Shown in pieces: positions 43,732 to 53,013 of a DNA stretch of 64,000 nt. The notes under the pieces are model-generated. The model made no database searches, was not told the origin of the DNA, and saw nothing but the letters and a program-made list of their open reading frames with translations. The translations under genes and the position numbers were made by a program. How positions within the stretch are numbered: position 1 is the first letter of the stretch; each line of letters opens with the position of its first letter. The DNA lies in assembly GCA_024195265.1 (NCBI GenBank), contig JAJLRJ010000009.1, positions 179,001 to 243,000 of the forward strand, given 5' to 3'. Source of the stretch: Dendrophyllia cribrosa. Its lineage: Eukaryota; Cnidaria; Anthozoa; Scleractinia; Dendrophylliidae.

Positions 43732-43783
43732 TTTTTAGCATCAAAGTATATAAACATAAATTTTAAAAACACAAATATATACC
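43732..43783. promoter_or_regulatory. Divergent promoter region of the major capsid gene
   Basis: TATATAC occurs on plus at 43776-43782, 1 nt before the capsid ATG, and on minus at 43752-43746, 14 nt before the membrane-protein ATG. Confidence 0.6.
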
Positions 43784-45034
43784 ATGGCTGTGCAACCGAA
43801 TCTACTTCCATCTCACAGTGAAAAGACACTGGGCGCCATGAAGGCAGAGCGAACCGTCAAACGCATCACATTCAACCCATCTGAGGCCAATCCCGGCGAG
43901 ACACTGTACGTCTCGGTGCCTAAGCTGGGCGAGCACGATGTCATCGTCTCTGGTTCACTTGCACTGGTGTTCAACATCAACCTAGCAGGAGGCCACGCGA
44001 ACAACTATCTCGTGCAAAATGTTTCTCGGGCCCTGGTGGACAGGTTCGTTGTAAAGTTTGCCGCAACCACCGTCCAGGACACGGTTGGGTACGACATCTA
44101 CAAGATCTTCGAAGACCTATTCAAATCAACCGATGAGCGGGAAAATATGCTTTTGGAGGGCATCCAGAGTGTGGATTTGTGCAAGATTCGCTCTGGTGCT
44201 GGCGACAAGAAGACCTCAGGCGTGGATGCGGAAACCAAGCTGGAGACAATATATAAAAATAAGTATCGCATCAACCTCGATCACCAAATCTTAACTGATC
44301 ACGGAATCATATATCCTCAAGCATTATTCAATGATCTGGTCTTCGAACTAACCCTCGCCCCCGCATCCCAAGTTGTCCGGGGCTCAGACACAAGCAAGCT
44401 CATGTACAAGTTGGAAAACCTCCAGCTGGAGTATGAGACGATCAGAAGTAAGAGTCTGGCCGACGAGGCAACAAGCACTTACACTAATGGCAAGGAGTTC
44501 GCCTATGACCACGTAATGCGAAATCGAGTACATCCCTTCACAAAAGGTGTTGACACTCGGCTGAATCTTCGGGTTAACCCACAGCGCCGGTCTCTCAAGG
44601 GCATCCTCTTGCTGTTCATCAATCCCTATACAGCGGGTGCCAGGGACTCTGAGCACTATTTCAATCCCGACATCACCAAAGTTAAGGTCACAGTCAACGG
44701 TGTTCCAAACAGGGTCTACAACGATGGCATCAGTGGTACTGACATGTGGAATGAAATATACCGATACTTCAACCCACACACGCGCGGCAGACCTAACATG
44801 AACCTGACCAAATATCTCACAGGCAACAAGTTTGGTCTCTGGATTGACCTGCGGTCCATGGCTGACACAGCCCTACACGGCAACGGCCAACGACTCGTCA
44901 ACACACAGGATGGTGTGCAACTCGAGATCGAACGAGATGGTAAAGGCTCGGGAACTGCAAACTGTCACATCTTCATCATCTCAGACTCACAGATGAGCAT
45001 CATGAGCAGGCAGCTGGAATCGGTTCAGTACTAG
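43784..45034 (+). CDS. Polinton major capsid protein (double jelly-roll type)
   Basis: The 416 residues form the probable main shell protein of the virion. ATG 43784 follows TATATAC by 1 nt. Recognisable family segments are TVKRITFNPSEANPGETLYV near the start, DILTDHG-like IIYPQALFNDLVFELTLAP, PQRRSLKGILLLFINPYTAG, and IYRYFNPHTRGRPNMNLTKY. The last two recur in capsid proteins of cnidarian and flatworm Polintons as I recall them. The double jelly-roll fold is known for the family and not proved here. The frame is intact, with no membrane segment. It is followed 25 nt later by the packaging ATPase gene, the usual capsid-ATPase pairing. Confidence 0.75.
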   Translation: MAVQPNLLPSHSEKTLGAMKAERTVKRITFNPSEANPGETLYVSVPKLGEHDVIVSGSLALVFNINLAGGHANNYLVQNVSRALVDRFVVKFAATTVQDTVGYDIYKIFEDLFKSTDERENMLLEGIQSVDLCKIRSGAGDKKTSGVDAETKLETIYKNKYRINLDHQILTDHGIIYPQALFNDLVFELTLAPASQVVRGSDTSKLMYKLENLQLEYETIRSKSLADEATSTYTNGKEFAYDHVMRNRVHPFTKGVDTRLNLRVNPQRRSLKGILLLFINPYTAGARDSEHYFNPDITKVKVTVNGVPNRVYNDGISGTDMWNEIYRYFNPHTRGRPNMNLTKYLTGNKFGLWIDLRSMADTALHGNGQRLVNTQDGVQLEIERDGKGSGTANCHIFIISDSQMSIMSRQLESVQY

Positions 45035-45059
45035 GCACATATATATACCACCAGCCTCC

Positions 45060-45834
45060 ATGGCCACAAAACAACAAACAACAAGCAACAAGCTCAACTT
45101 CTATGCTAAGCCGGCTCCACTGCCATCCACCAGGCCATTATCATACAATGAAATACAAAGACTTCTGGCAAAGGCACCATCCCCACCAACACATGAACCA
45201 ATTGTTTGCAAACCAACTAATATAGGTGTTGGTTATGGACCCAAGAAAGCTGCCTTTCAATGCACTAATCGTGGGACCCACTAACTCTGGCAAGACACAG
45301 TATCTTCTAAACCAACTGCGAGGCCCCTTTAGGGGTTGTTTTGACTACATCGTTTTATTCTGCCCCACATTTGTCAAGAACAAGACATACGATGGCTTCG
45401 TGGACCGCGATCCGCGAATCATCGTGATTGACTGCCAACAGCATGAGATCGAAGACTGGTTGAAGTTGGCGAGCTTCTTTTTCACATGCACCAACACTTT
45501 ATTCATTCTCGATGACTGCGCCGCCTCCAAAGATGTCAAAGGCCGCACTAGCCAGCTGGTCAATCTGGGGTTCAGCGCAAGACATGACGGCATATCCGTG
45601 TGGGTCTTGACCCAGCAGATCACCAGCATTGCCAAGCCATACTGTGATAATATCGCAGCGATCGTGCTCTTTTACACACCCTCCAGCAAGACTACCAAGG
45701 CCATATTCGAAGACTATGCCGGAGAGCTCTCCAACGAGGAGTGCAAAGAGCTTATCGCAAGGTTCAAATCCCGCAAGTTCTCCCACCTGGTTTTCTCTCT
45801 GAGGCACCCGTATGGAATTGAGTACAAGATGTAA
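45060..45834 (+). CDS. A32-like (FtsK-HerA) DNA packaging ATPase, with a frame break near its N-terminus
   Basis: The protein is the motor that would pump DNA into the capsid. The ATPase core has Walker A GPTNSGKTQ, Walker B TLFILDDCA and a VLTQQ sensor segment, ending HPYGIEYKM. ATG 45060 follows TATATAC (45042-45048) by 11 nt and opens a 74-codon frame (MATKQQTTSNKLNFYAKPAP). The core lies in the +1 frame, and the switch falls near 45245-45255 where both frames encode plausible sequence. An ATG at 45235 could start the complete core (199 residues) without a shift. Options are decay by one inserted base, programmed +1 shifting, or internal initiation. It is followed by a TATATAC-led small gene. 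Confidence 0.8.
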
Positions 45835-45861
45835 ATAATACACAAATATATACAATACAAT

Positions 45862-46107
45862 ATGACCATGAATGCTCCAACCAGCCTACACAAGCTCACT
45901 GTGCTTTCACAGCTTTTGGATGAATTGCGCAAACACACACTTGATGCGCAAAACAAAATGATCAAAGCTGCTGGAGAGGAAGATCTGCGCCTCATGCTTC
46001 TCAACAGATATCCATTGCGGTTGAATTCTATGCCAGACACCATGGCGGGGCTTATACGGGAGCTTGAAACCCTTTTGCCCGACATCAAGAGAATTATGGA
46101 AAAATAA
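45862..46107 (+). CDS. Small helical Polinton protein, unknown
   Basis: The 81 residues start at ATG 45862, 8 nt after TATATAC (45847-45853). The composition is mostly helix-forming (KLTVLSQLLDELRKHTLDAQ), without cysteines, signal peptide or membrane segment. I recognise no family. Confidence 0.55.
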   Translation: MTMNAPTSLHKLTVLSQLLDELRKHTLDAQNKMIKAAGEEDLRLMLLNRYPLRLNSMPDTMAGLIRELETLLPDIKRIMEK

Positions 46108-46144
46108 AAACAAAAAAACAAACACATATGTATACATCTTGCTG

Positions 46145-46753
46145 ATGGCACAAGCAGCTGAAGACCAGACCGCTTTTAACGAAGTATTGCAGATGCTGGA
46201 GGCCACCCCTGATACCACACCTCCAACAGGGATAGCCGGCACCAGTGACATTCCTGCCAAACGTGAGAAAATGGCAATCCTTGTTTCAACTGGCAAGGCC
46301 AAAGAAGCTATCGGCGTGCAGCTCACACACGATCATGTCAAGCGGTTGTCAGACAAGGACGTTGACAAGTATTGCAAAAGGTACGAGGCCTACATAGGTA
46401 ACAAGACAACCGAATCCCTAGTTGATTCCGCTATCATGCTCGTGTCCAAAGGCGTTGGTATGGTGATCCCGGTTGATGATCTCAAGGAGTTGCAGCAAGA
46501 ACTCAAAAACGACTACATCATCAACCAGGAGCTATCAAATATTGCTGGAGCTATTGCCATGCGATGCGGACGATTGCTGGCGCTTGCCAATGCTGCTCTC
46601 ATCACAACAAAACACATCAAGCTTGAACGAGAGCCTGACTTGATAGATTTGGCACCCCAACCCACACATCCAAGCAGAGACAGTGAAGGCTATCCACTTG
46701 AGGGCTTTGATGAAGTTGGTGTTAATCTGACAGCAACCTCGCAGCAACCTTGA
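46145..46753 (+). CDS. Polinton protein of unknown function, 202 residues
   Basis: ATG 46145 follows TATGTATAC (46127-46135) by 9 nt. Features are an AIGVQLTHDHVKRLSDKDVD segment, ESLVDSAIMLVSKGVGMVIP, a possible hydrophobic helix (NIAGAIAMRCGRLLALANAALI) and an acidic tail. The open frame extends upstream, overlapping the previous gene, but without an ATG. The stop is followed by short GGAACCTGGC tandem repeats. Position suggests a virion component; the function is unknown. Confidence 0.58.
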   Translation: MAQAAEDQTAFNEVLQMLEATPDTTPPTGIAGTSDIPAKREKMAILVSTGKAKEAIGVQLTHDHVKRLSDKDVDKYCKRYEAYIGNKTTESLVDSAIMLVSKGVGMVIPVDDLKELQQELKNDYIINQELSNIAGAIAMRCGRLLALANAALITTKHIKLEREPDLIDLAPQPTHPSRDSEGYPLEGFDEVGVNLTATSQQP

Positions 46754-46795
46754 AGGAACCTGGCTGGAACCTGGCAGCAACCTGTCAGCACACTT
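46735..46795. repeat. Short CAGCAACCT/GGAACCTGG tandem repeats
   Basis: Five to six imperfect 10-11-bp units span the end of one gene and the intergenic gap. Confidence 0.6.
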
Positions 46796-46837
46796 GTCAC
46801 ATTTTGTAAAAAATAAAATTCACATTTATATACCACT

Positions 46838-47344
46838 ATGACCACACCACTCGAGACGATCCCTGAAGAAACTCAAACTCCAACTCCAACCCAAACCCCT
46901 GTCCGTGTTACCTCTGAGACCCCGAAAACAAAGCCTGCAACAGAAAAGAACCCCGGCCGCGTTGCTTCTGGTAAAAGGCTAGCAGAACGCAACCGCCTGG
47001 CCCGTGAAACAAAGAAAAAGGCCGAAGCACAAAAGACTGCAAACCAACCATCAACAAGTGACACCAGTGCTGCAAACCAACCATCAACAAGTGACACCGG
47101 TGGCGCAACAAGTGATACCAACAGCAACTCAATCTTTTATATTCTGGGGTTTGGAGGGTTGATTGTCTCTGCTGCGGGTGTGTACTACCAACGCGAAGCC
47201 ATAATGCAAAAGCTTGGACGCAAACCAAACACACCAGCAACACCAAACACACCACTAACACTAGCAAACACACCACCAGCAACACCCGCTGCACCACCCC
47301 CATCTCGAATTCCGGTAAGACAAGGAATTATAAAAATGGAATAA
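46838..47344 (+). CDS. Small Polinton protein with one transmembrane segment
   Basis: The 168 residues start at ATG 46838, 4 nt after TATATAC (46827-46833). A threonine/proline-rich N-terminus and a basic stretch (GKRLAERNRLARETKKK) precede a duplicated ANQPSTSDT motif. A hydrophobic helix (FYILGFGGLIVSAAGVYY) and a long TPATPNTPLT-type linker follow. A single-pass membrane protein with a basic, possibly DNA-binding, side is inferred. Confidence 0.58.
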   Translation: MTTPLETIPEETQTPTPTQTPVRVTSETPKTKPATEKNPGRVASGKRLAERNRLARETKKKAEAQKTANQPSTSDTSAANQPSTSDTGGATSDTNSNSIFYILGFGGLIVSAAGVYYQREAIMQKLGRKPNTPATPNTPLTLANTPPATPAAPPPSRIPVRQGIIKME

Positions 47345-47377
47345 AAAACAAACACATATGTATACTGCACACAAACC

Positions 47378-47599
47378 ATGTCTGACAACAAGCTTGTGAA
47401 GTCTATACTCGACGCCGCAACAATCACTGGCCTTGTCGCCGGTATTGGTTGGATTGGGAAAAAGACCATCAAAGAAAACTTCACTGCCGACCCCAGTGCA
47501 AGCTTGATGAACTACGTCAAGTTCACAGCCGTCATGGCTGGCAGTATCGCACTGAAGAAATATCTCGAGGACCAGAAAATCCTCCCAGACAACATGTAA
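47378..47599 (+). CDS. Small hydrophobic Polinton protein, 73 residues
   Basis: ATG 47378 follows TATGTATAC (47357-47365) by 12 nt. Two moderately hydrophobic stretches (ATITGLVAGIGWIG and FTAVMAGSIALKKYL) suggest membrane association. No family is recognised. Confidence 0.58.
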   Translation: MSDNKLVKSILDAATITGLVAGIGWIGKKTIKENFTADPSASLMNYVKFTAVMAGSIALKKYLEDQKILPDNM

Positions 47600-47625
47600 A
47601 AACCATATGTATACACACCGCCACA

Positions 47626-47985
47626 ATGGCCTCGATTGCAATAATGGCCCTTGGCGCTGTTCTCAATGCGGCTGCTTTCACGGGTGGCAACTATCTCGCG
47701 AAATATCTGTCTGGTGATAGCGGAAAGGCAGCAATGGATGGGAAAATCCGGCATGACAAAGCCCTGGAACAATACCAAGCGGCCTACGCCAAATACCAGA
47801 AGGACCGCACCAAGCTCCTCGACTGGATTGCAACCAACGATCGGATTAAACACCAAGCTAACCGAAACTTCCAAACCACCGACCAAGCCCTGGCTTTGTA
47901 TAACCAGATGCACCAAACACAACCAGATAAACAAATCAAAGACTACAAAGAGCCTCAGTTCTCAGACTTCTACAAGCCCAGTTAA
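47626..47985 (+). CDS. Small Polinton protein, probably truncated by an in-frame stop
   Basis: ATG 47626 follows TATGTATAC (47606-47614) by 11 nt. The 119 residues have a hydrophobic N-terminus (SIAIMALGAVLNAAAFTGGN) and a coiled middle (ALEQYQAAYAKYQKDRTKLL). After the TAA at 47983-47985 the same frame stays open for 25 codons, ending in a hydrophobic anchor (AFIGGTLLAGGYVAYRFL) at a TAA (48061-48063). The original product probably had this second membrane segment; the stop is either a loss or read through. Confidence 0.58.
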   Translation: MASIAIMALGAVLNAAAFTGGNYLAKYLSGDSGKAAMDGKIRHDKALEQYQAAYAKYQKDRTKLLDWIATNDRIKHQANRNFQTTDQALALYNQMHQTQPDKQIKDYKEPQFSDFYKPS

Positions 47986-48091
47986 CAACAGCAGACTGGT
48001 GAACTTGCGTTCATTGGAGGCACCCTGCTTGCGGGTGGGTATGTGGCCTATCGCTTTCTGTAAACAAACATATATACCCCGCACACCCCCT

Positions 48092-49081
48092 ATGGAGGTC
48101 AAACTCTCTAAGATATACTACAGCCCGAAAAGGTATTGGAAAGGTCTTGCCGCTGTAAAAAAGCTGGCCACTGCGGCCAGGGTCTCTGAAGAGGCGACAA
48201 AGAAATGGCTGGTCAAACAAGCCCTTTGGCAAATATATCTCCCGGCGCCACGCTATATCCCTCGGCCCAAGTTTGATGTCTCCTCACCCAATGCTGTGCA
48301 TCAAGCGGACCTTCTCTTCCTACCCCATGACAAGCTCCCTAAAGGCAGAAAGGTCTACAAATACGCATTAACCCTTGTTGATGTGGCTAGCCGATACAAA
48401 GCTGCGGAGCCCCTGACTTCGAAAGAGTCTGAAGAAGTCTCAAGGGCATTTCAGAAGATTTATAGGAAGGGGCCTTTGAAGTGGCCTCAACTCTTGCAAG
48501 TCGACCCTGGGAAAGAGTTTATGGGGGCTGTGACTAAGGCCATGGAAAACAACAAAACGACCATTCGCCGAGGGCGGGTTGATATCCACAGAGACCAAGC
48601 AATTGTGGAGAGATTCAATCGCACCCTGGCTGAAAGGCTGTTTGGTTATCAGTATGCCGTTGAAATGAATATGCCTTCTGGCCGGTCTACTGCATGGGTC
48701 AAAAGACTGCCAGATGTTATCTCGGCCTTGAACAATGAAGTGACAAGATTAACTGGCAAGAAGCCAAAGGATGCGATCAAAAAGAAAGCGATATCTTCCA
48801 AACCTGCGACCCCATATGCTAGGCCTGTTGAGGTCTATGAGAGAAAACTCCCTCCACGGGTGAGTGTGAGATATCTGTACTACTCCGGTAAGCTGGAAGG
48901 TGGTGGGAGGCGTGCTACTGATCCCATCTGGTCTTTGAAGGTCTATAGCATTGAGAGAGTTGTCACCAAGCCGAATGAACCAGTGGTGTACTACCTTTAC
49001 CATGGACCTAAGAGGGGGTTTGTTCGTGAGGAGTTGATGGTTGTGCCTCCGGGCACTCAGTTGCCACCAGCTGGGCTCTAG
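48092..49081 (+). CDS. Polinton integrase (retroviral-type rve, DDE)
   Basis: The enzyme inserts the element into chromosomal DNA. The 329 residues start at ATG 48092, 14 nt after TATATAC (48071-48077). An N-terminal helix-turn-helix-like region (VSEEATKKWLVKQALWQIYL) leads into the catalytic core. Candidate catalytic residues are D73 (HQADLLF), D138 (LQVDPGKEF) and E173 (AIVERFNRTL), with the last two 35 apart as in DD35E enzymes. A C-terminal beta-rich region (VYSIERVV...VREELMVVP) looks chromo- or SH3-like. The frame is intact. It ends 6 nt before the convergent polymerase stop. Confidence 0.9.
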   Translation: MEVKLSKIYYSPKRYWKGLAAVKKLATAARVSEEATKKWLVKQALWQIYLPAPRYIPRPKFDVSSPNAVHQADLLFLPHDKLPKGRKVYKYALTLVDVASRYKAAEPLTSKESEEVSRAFQKIYRKGPLKWPQLLQVDPGKEFMGAVTKAMENNKTTIRRGRVDIHRDQAIVERFNRTLAERLFGYQYAVEMNMPSGRSTAWVKRLPDVISALNNEVTRLTGKKPKDAIKKKAISSKPATPYARPVEVYERKLPPRVSVRYLYYSGKLEGGGRRATDPIWSLKVYSIERVVTKPNEPVVYYLYHGPKRGFVREELMVVPPGTQLPPAGL

Positions 49082-49087
49082 CGCGGG

Positions 49088-52000
49088 CTAGTGTATGTCT
49101 TTGTGTCCATATGCCAGCGTGTGGACACCATCATCCTTGATCCAGCGCTTGGAGTCAAAGGGGGAAAGTGTTGTCTTGGTTATATGCTCACCGAAGATCT
49201 GGTGGCCTTTGCTTCGGATCCTGTCCATCCCGTGTTTGAAGGTTCGCTGGTCGAATAGGGCGTCCTTGTAGTTCTGGTGGGTGATCTCTTTCTTTGTGAC
49301 AACCTTGGTGGTGCCCTTTACTTTCTTGATGTTTTTAGCGTCATCCACAAGGATGGAGTACATCTTCGTGCGAAGACACACAGCCTCCGAGATTGGCTTA
49401 CCCGCGCACTCGTCCTTCATCTTGCTGATGACCTTCTTGTTAAGCTGGCTGTAGAGTGGATGGTCCTTGGGATAGTCACTTGTGTCGTAGAGTTCGTCCC
49501 AAAGGTTCTCCGTGTCTTTGTAGACATCCTCCGTCTTGATCTCGAGGAGTAGGGAGTCGGTGTCTGTGTAGAGTAGATCTACTCGCGGACCATACTTCAG
49601 CTTGAGATGGTTGTAGTAGAAGTCGTACATCAGTGTTTTGGAGAGATCAAGGATGCACATGCCTGTGTAGACTGGTCGGTTGAAGAGGATTTTCTCCCTC
49701 TGCATCTGGATCCCCGCCAGGTTGCTTCCAAAGACCGCTGCTCTAGTAAACAGTGGGCTTGCGATAAGCTTTCTCATCTTGTCTTGCTCGTGCGGCCGGA
49801 CAAGCTTCATGTCGATTCGATTTCTGAGGTTCTCCATTGTCTTACCGAAGACAGAGTTGTTCATGAGCTTGAAGAAGTTCTTCTCGAAGTCGGAAGTGGC
49901 TTTCTTCCTGAGCTCGGTGTTCAGGGAGATGTATGGCTCCATCCACGCCCTCTGCTCGAACTTGAGGATTTTGTGGATTTTCCTCAACTTCATTCCAAGA
50001 TCCAAGTACTGCTGGAGGGCTCTGTAATGCAACACGTTCCGGGGTTTATCGTGTAGGGTAAGGAGCAGCTTCTGTGTCTTGTCCTCTGGCTGTCCCTCTA
50101 CCAAGGCCCTTTGGTAGGGTGACATCCATGCCTTTGGTACGGCCTGCTTTTCTGGGGCAAGGGGATAAGCGTTGTGCTCATCGTGCAGCTCCTCGGGTAT
50201 TCAAGATCAACCTCGAGGATGTAACCGATCTTTCTGTTTGACCTCCACTTCCTGATCTGGTGAACTGTTGGAAAGACAGCGCACCATGCGAACTTGCCAA
50301 CTGGGAGAGGCTGACTCATGGCCCAGCCGTAGAGATTGTTTGCGTCGTAGTACATGATGTAGCTTGGCTCTTCGTTGGTGTTGTAGTCGCGAAGATATTT
50401 ATTGTTGGCCTTGCAGTGGCGCCTGCTCTCCATGGATATACCACCTCGCAAGCCTCTTTCAACAAAGAGGTGCATGTTGACGTCTGTGAGCAGCTCCAGG
50501 TTGACGCCCGTATACTTGAGAAGGGCGTCCCAGGAAAGGCCCGGGCTTGTATAGTAGTGTGCCGGGTCAAGTTTGTAGTGGTGCAGACATGTTTTTCTGA
50601 AGTTCTCGAAAACATCAGCCAGAAGAAGCACGTCTGTGCAAAGGTAGAGATCGTGGTAATCTCCGAGAGTCTTGCAACCGAATGCCTCCCACACTTTTTG
50701 CGCATGGGCGTAGTCTTTATCGGAGATGCTTCCTTCTTGAGCTCACTATAGAAGGCATCCTTCGGTGGTAGTGTTGTCTCATCGAAGCGGGTCCATGAGT
50801 CCATGTGCTCATATGGGTAGACACCTTTTTGTAAAATAAGATTGCATTTGAAAGGGTTCTTCTCATGGTCTGCCGTGATTGTAAAGGGCTCTGGCTTGTT
50901 TGCTTCAACCAGGGCGCTTAGGCTTGACTGCATGAACTGCAGGCTGTCAATGAACCTCAGCTTGCCAAGGGAGAAGGATATGTACTTGTCCATGTTGTTG
51001 GGAATGCATTTCAAATCAGAATGCACGTCTGCAATACCACTCATGATGTGGTGCGCATCGTAACCCTTCAAGTTGTGAAAGATTACTGGGATTATTTCCG
51101 TTTTCGAGCTGGTACGGAAATAGTTGAAGTTGCAAGCATTGTGAGCCGCACCCCGATATTTGCCTGTGATGTGGCAATGATCTTTTACTGCATCTCGAAC
51201 AGAGTCTTGGATAAGGGGCTCTCCACATAATAGACAATCGGTCTGCTCGAATGAATTCTCAGGGGGGGCCTGCCTTTGGTTTCTTGGCCCGATAAATGGG
51301 AACGCTTCCAATTCATCATCCTCACCCTAAATGTAAATTTTGAATGCCGTTTGATAGCATTTGTTGGTGTGCAGATGAAAAAAGCCCAAATATTCTCCTG
51401 TGTCTGGGCTGTAACCCGCAATTGCATCCCTGTGGTTATCCTTGATGAGAGGCTTATCACAGATGTGGCAATCTGTTGCACTGTTGAAATCTGCCCAGTC
51501 TGCTCTTGTCATGGAGAGTGGCTCCTTGCGTTGCAGCTCGTCTCTGATTTCTCCTTCCAGCTGCTGAAGGCTGTTAAGAAAGAGTGACACCGAGTTCTCT
51601 CCTCTGTATAGATAAGGACCCTTTGTCTCTCCATCAGAGCGAACGGCTAACATGCAGAACCCGCAGGGTTTATGTACGGATGTTTCAGTGGTACTGCTCT
51701 GTGATGGGTCTGGTGTGCAACCGTGGACTTTTTCGACTATGCTTTCGAAGTCAGCATAGATAACCCAAGGCTTCTTCATCTGCTTCTGGAAGTTCTTGAA
51801 GTGAAGGAAGTTTTCGCCTTCTTTTGGCATTTCAGCTCGTACCGGCCTGCCTTTGACTCCCCTGCAGTAGAAGAGATGGTCAGTGAGAACCCGTTCTGAA
51901 GAAAAGGCTTGGAGGCACCTGTCACAGTGATGCATACGGCGCCCTACGTTGTACTCACTGTGTAGGAGTCTGCTCATGCTCTTGATGTAGCAGTAATGCG

Positions 52001-52790
52001 AGGTGTGCCTGTCTGTGAGCATCATCAGATTGATCCTTCGCAGATTGGGATCCTCTAGCTCACTGACTCCGATAACAACCACCTTGTTGTTCTGACATCC
52101 ATAAATGTTGATTGGAAGGTTGTTTTGACGCTCAACCTTGGAGATCTGGCTCAATGGTGTTGGAAAATCGATTCCAGTGAAGTCTAGACCATCATCAACG
52201 GGATAACTACCTGGCCGGTCTGAGTAAACATTTACAGGGAACAATGCCGATCGCAGTGCCCATCGGAGGCACTGGTTGTCTCTGTTCTTTACATTGATGA
52301 TGGCTTGCTTTGACCTGAGTTTTGATGGTGTTGGGATGAATGTACCACCTCTTAGGGGCTGGTACAACCCAAACTCAAGGTAGGCAGTTTTGATTTTATC
52401 AATCACCCAGCCAGAACCCATCTGCTGCCATCTGGCAATCTCTTCCTTAAAGCCATTCACAATGTCTTCCAGGATGCCCTCCTCTCGCAGCTGATAGAGA
52501 TGTGTTATTATCAGTGGGTTGACGTTCCAAAAGAAGTGATCAATTTCTCGATTGTCATCGCCTTCCATTGAAAAGTGAACATCGAATGACAAAGTGACCT
52601 TCACTCCGCCAAGCTCTGTGACTTCGCGTGCTATTTTCTGGAGAATAGCCGTCCTATTAGCTATGAAGAATGAACTGAGGTCCTTGATTTGGTAGTCATC
52701 AGGGACGTTCATCTTGTAGCCATGCAACCAATCACCAAAGTAGTCTTGGTTCCTTGGGTTAAAGTCAAGACCTTGAGCCGCCATTTCCAT
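49088..52790 (-). pseudogene. Protein-primed family B DNA polymerase of the Polinton, disrupted
   Basis: The enzyme replicates the element from its ends. The start chosen is ATG 52790, 8 nt after TATATAC (52805-52799). Order along the gene: N-terminal domain; a C2H2-like CDRC...HLFYC; Exo I YADFE (~51,750); two CxxC endonuclease VII-like modules (51,340-51,476 and 51,125-51,236); Exo II FHNLKGYDAHH (~51,070); YPYEHMDSW (~50,800); motif A YYDANNLYGW (~50,330); motif B KLMNNSVFGKT (~49,860); motif C YTDTDS (~49,560). Lesions are TAG at 51329-51327, a one-base shift near 50,730 and another near 50,195. All catalytic motifs remain visible, so the damage is recent, or partly sequencing error. Confidence 0.9.
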
Positions 52791-53008
52791 GTGGGTGGGT
52801 ATATACAGGGGGTGGGATTTCTCCAATTGGTAATACCTCCCTGGGTTGGGGTGGTCTCGTACCGGAGCAGCATATGCAAACAGAATAGTAGTATGGGGCG
52901 TTGGTCATCCGAGATCAGTTGAGTCCATAAAATAGCGGTCCGAACGCAGTGAGGACCGCTTATTTATGGGGCTCAACTGGTCTCGGATCACCAACGCCCC
53001 ATACTACT
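52780..53008 (-). repeat. Polinton right terminal inverted repeat
   Basis: The repeat is 229 bp, the reverse complement of the left repeat with five substitutions, all in the inner ~95 bp. Its palindrome is 52887-53008, and its inner edge holds the polymerase start. Confidence 0.93.
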
Positions 53009-53013
53009 CGTGT
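53009..53013. repeat. Target-site duplication, right copy
   Basis: CGTGT directly abuts the right terminus. The empty site would read continuously from CCCTG through TTGTGTCC. Confidence 0.7.

Larger units (their letters stand above)
36519..53008. mobile_element. Polinton/Maverick virus-like DNA element, 16,490 bp
   Basis: The element has 229-bp terminal inverted repeats, AG...CT termini and the diagnostic gene set: protein-primed PolB, retroviral-type integrase, A32-like ATPase, and major and minor capsid proteins. The flanks repeat CGTGT (36514-36518 and 53009-53013); Polintons usually duplicate 6 bp. The repeats differ at only 5 of 229 positions and the outer ~135 bp are identical, suggesting a fairly recent insertion. 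At least five coding lesions show it is no longer fully intact. Terminal genes point inward, with convergent gene pairs near 42,785 and 49,085. Confidence 0.95.

Noticed and set aside
46064..46144. Longer N-terminus for the 46145 gene
   Set aside because: The extension starts only at TTG and overlaps the preceding gene and the TATGTATAC motif.
47651..48091. Upstream extension of the integrase frame
   Set aside because: It overlaps the 47626 gene in another frame, and the integrase promoter motif and ATG lie at 48071-48092.
49607..50056. Open frames on the plus strand opposite the polymerase
   Set aside because: They are shadows of polymerase codons.
36519..53008. A free virus or contaminating viral contig
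   Set aside because: Coral-like host sequence flanks both ends, with a short target duplication directly abutting the termini.
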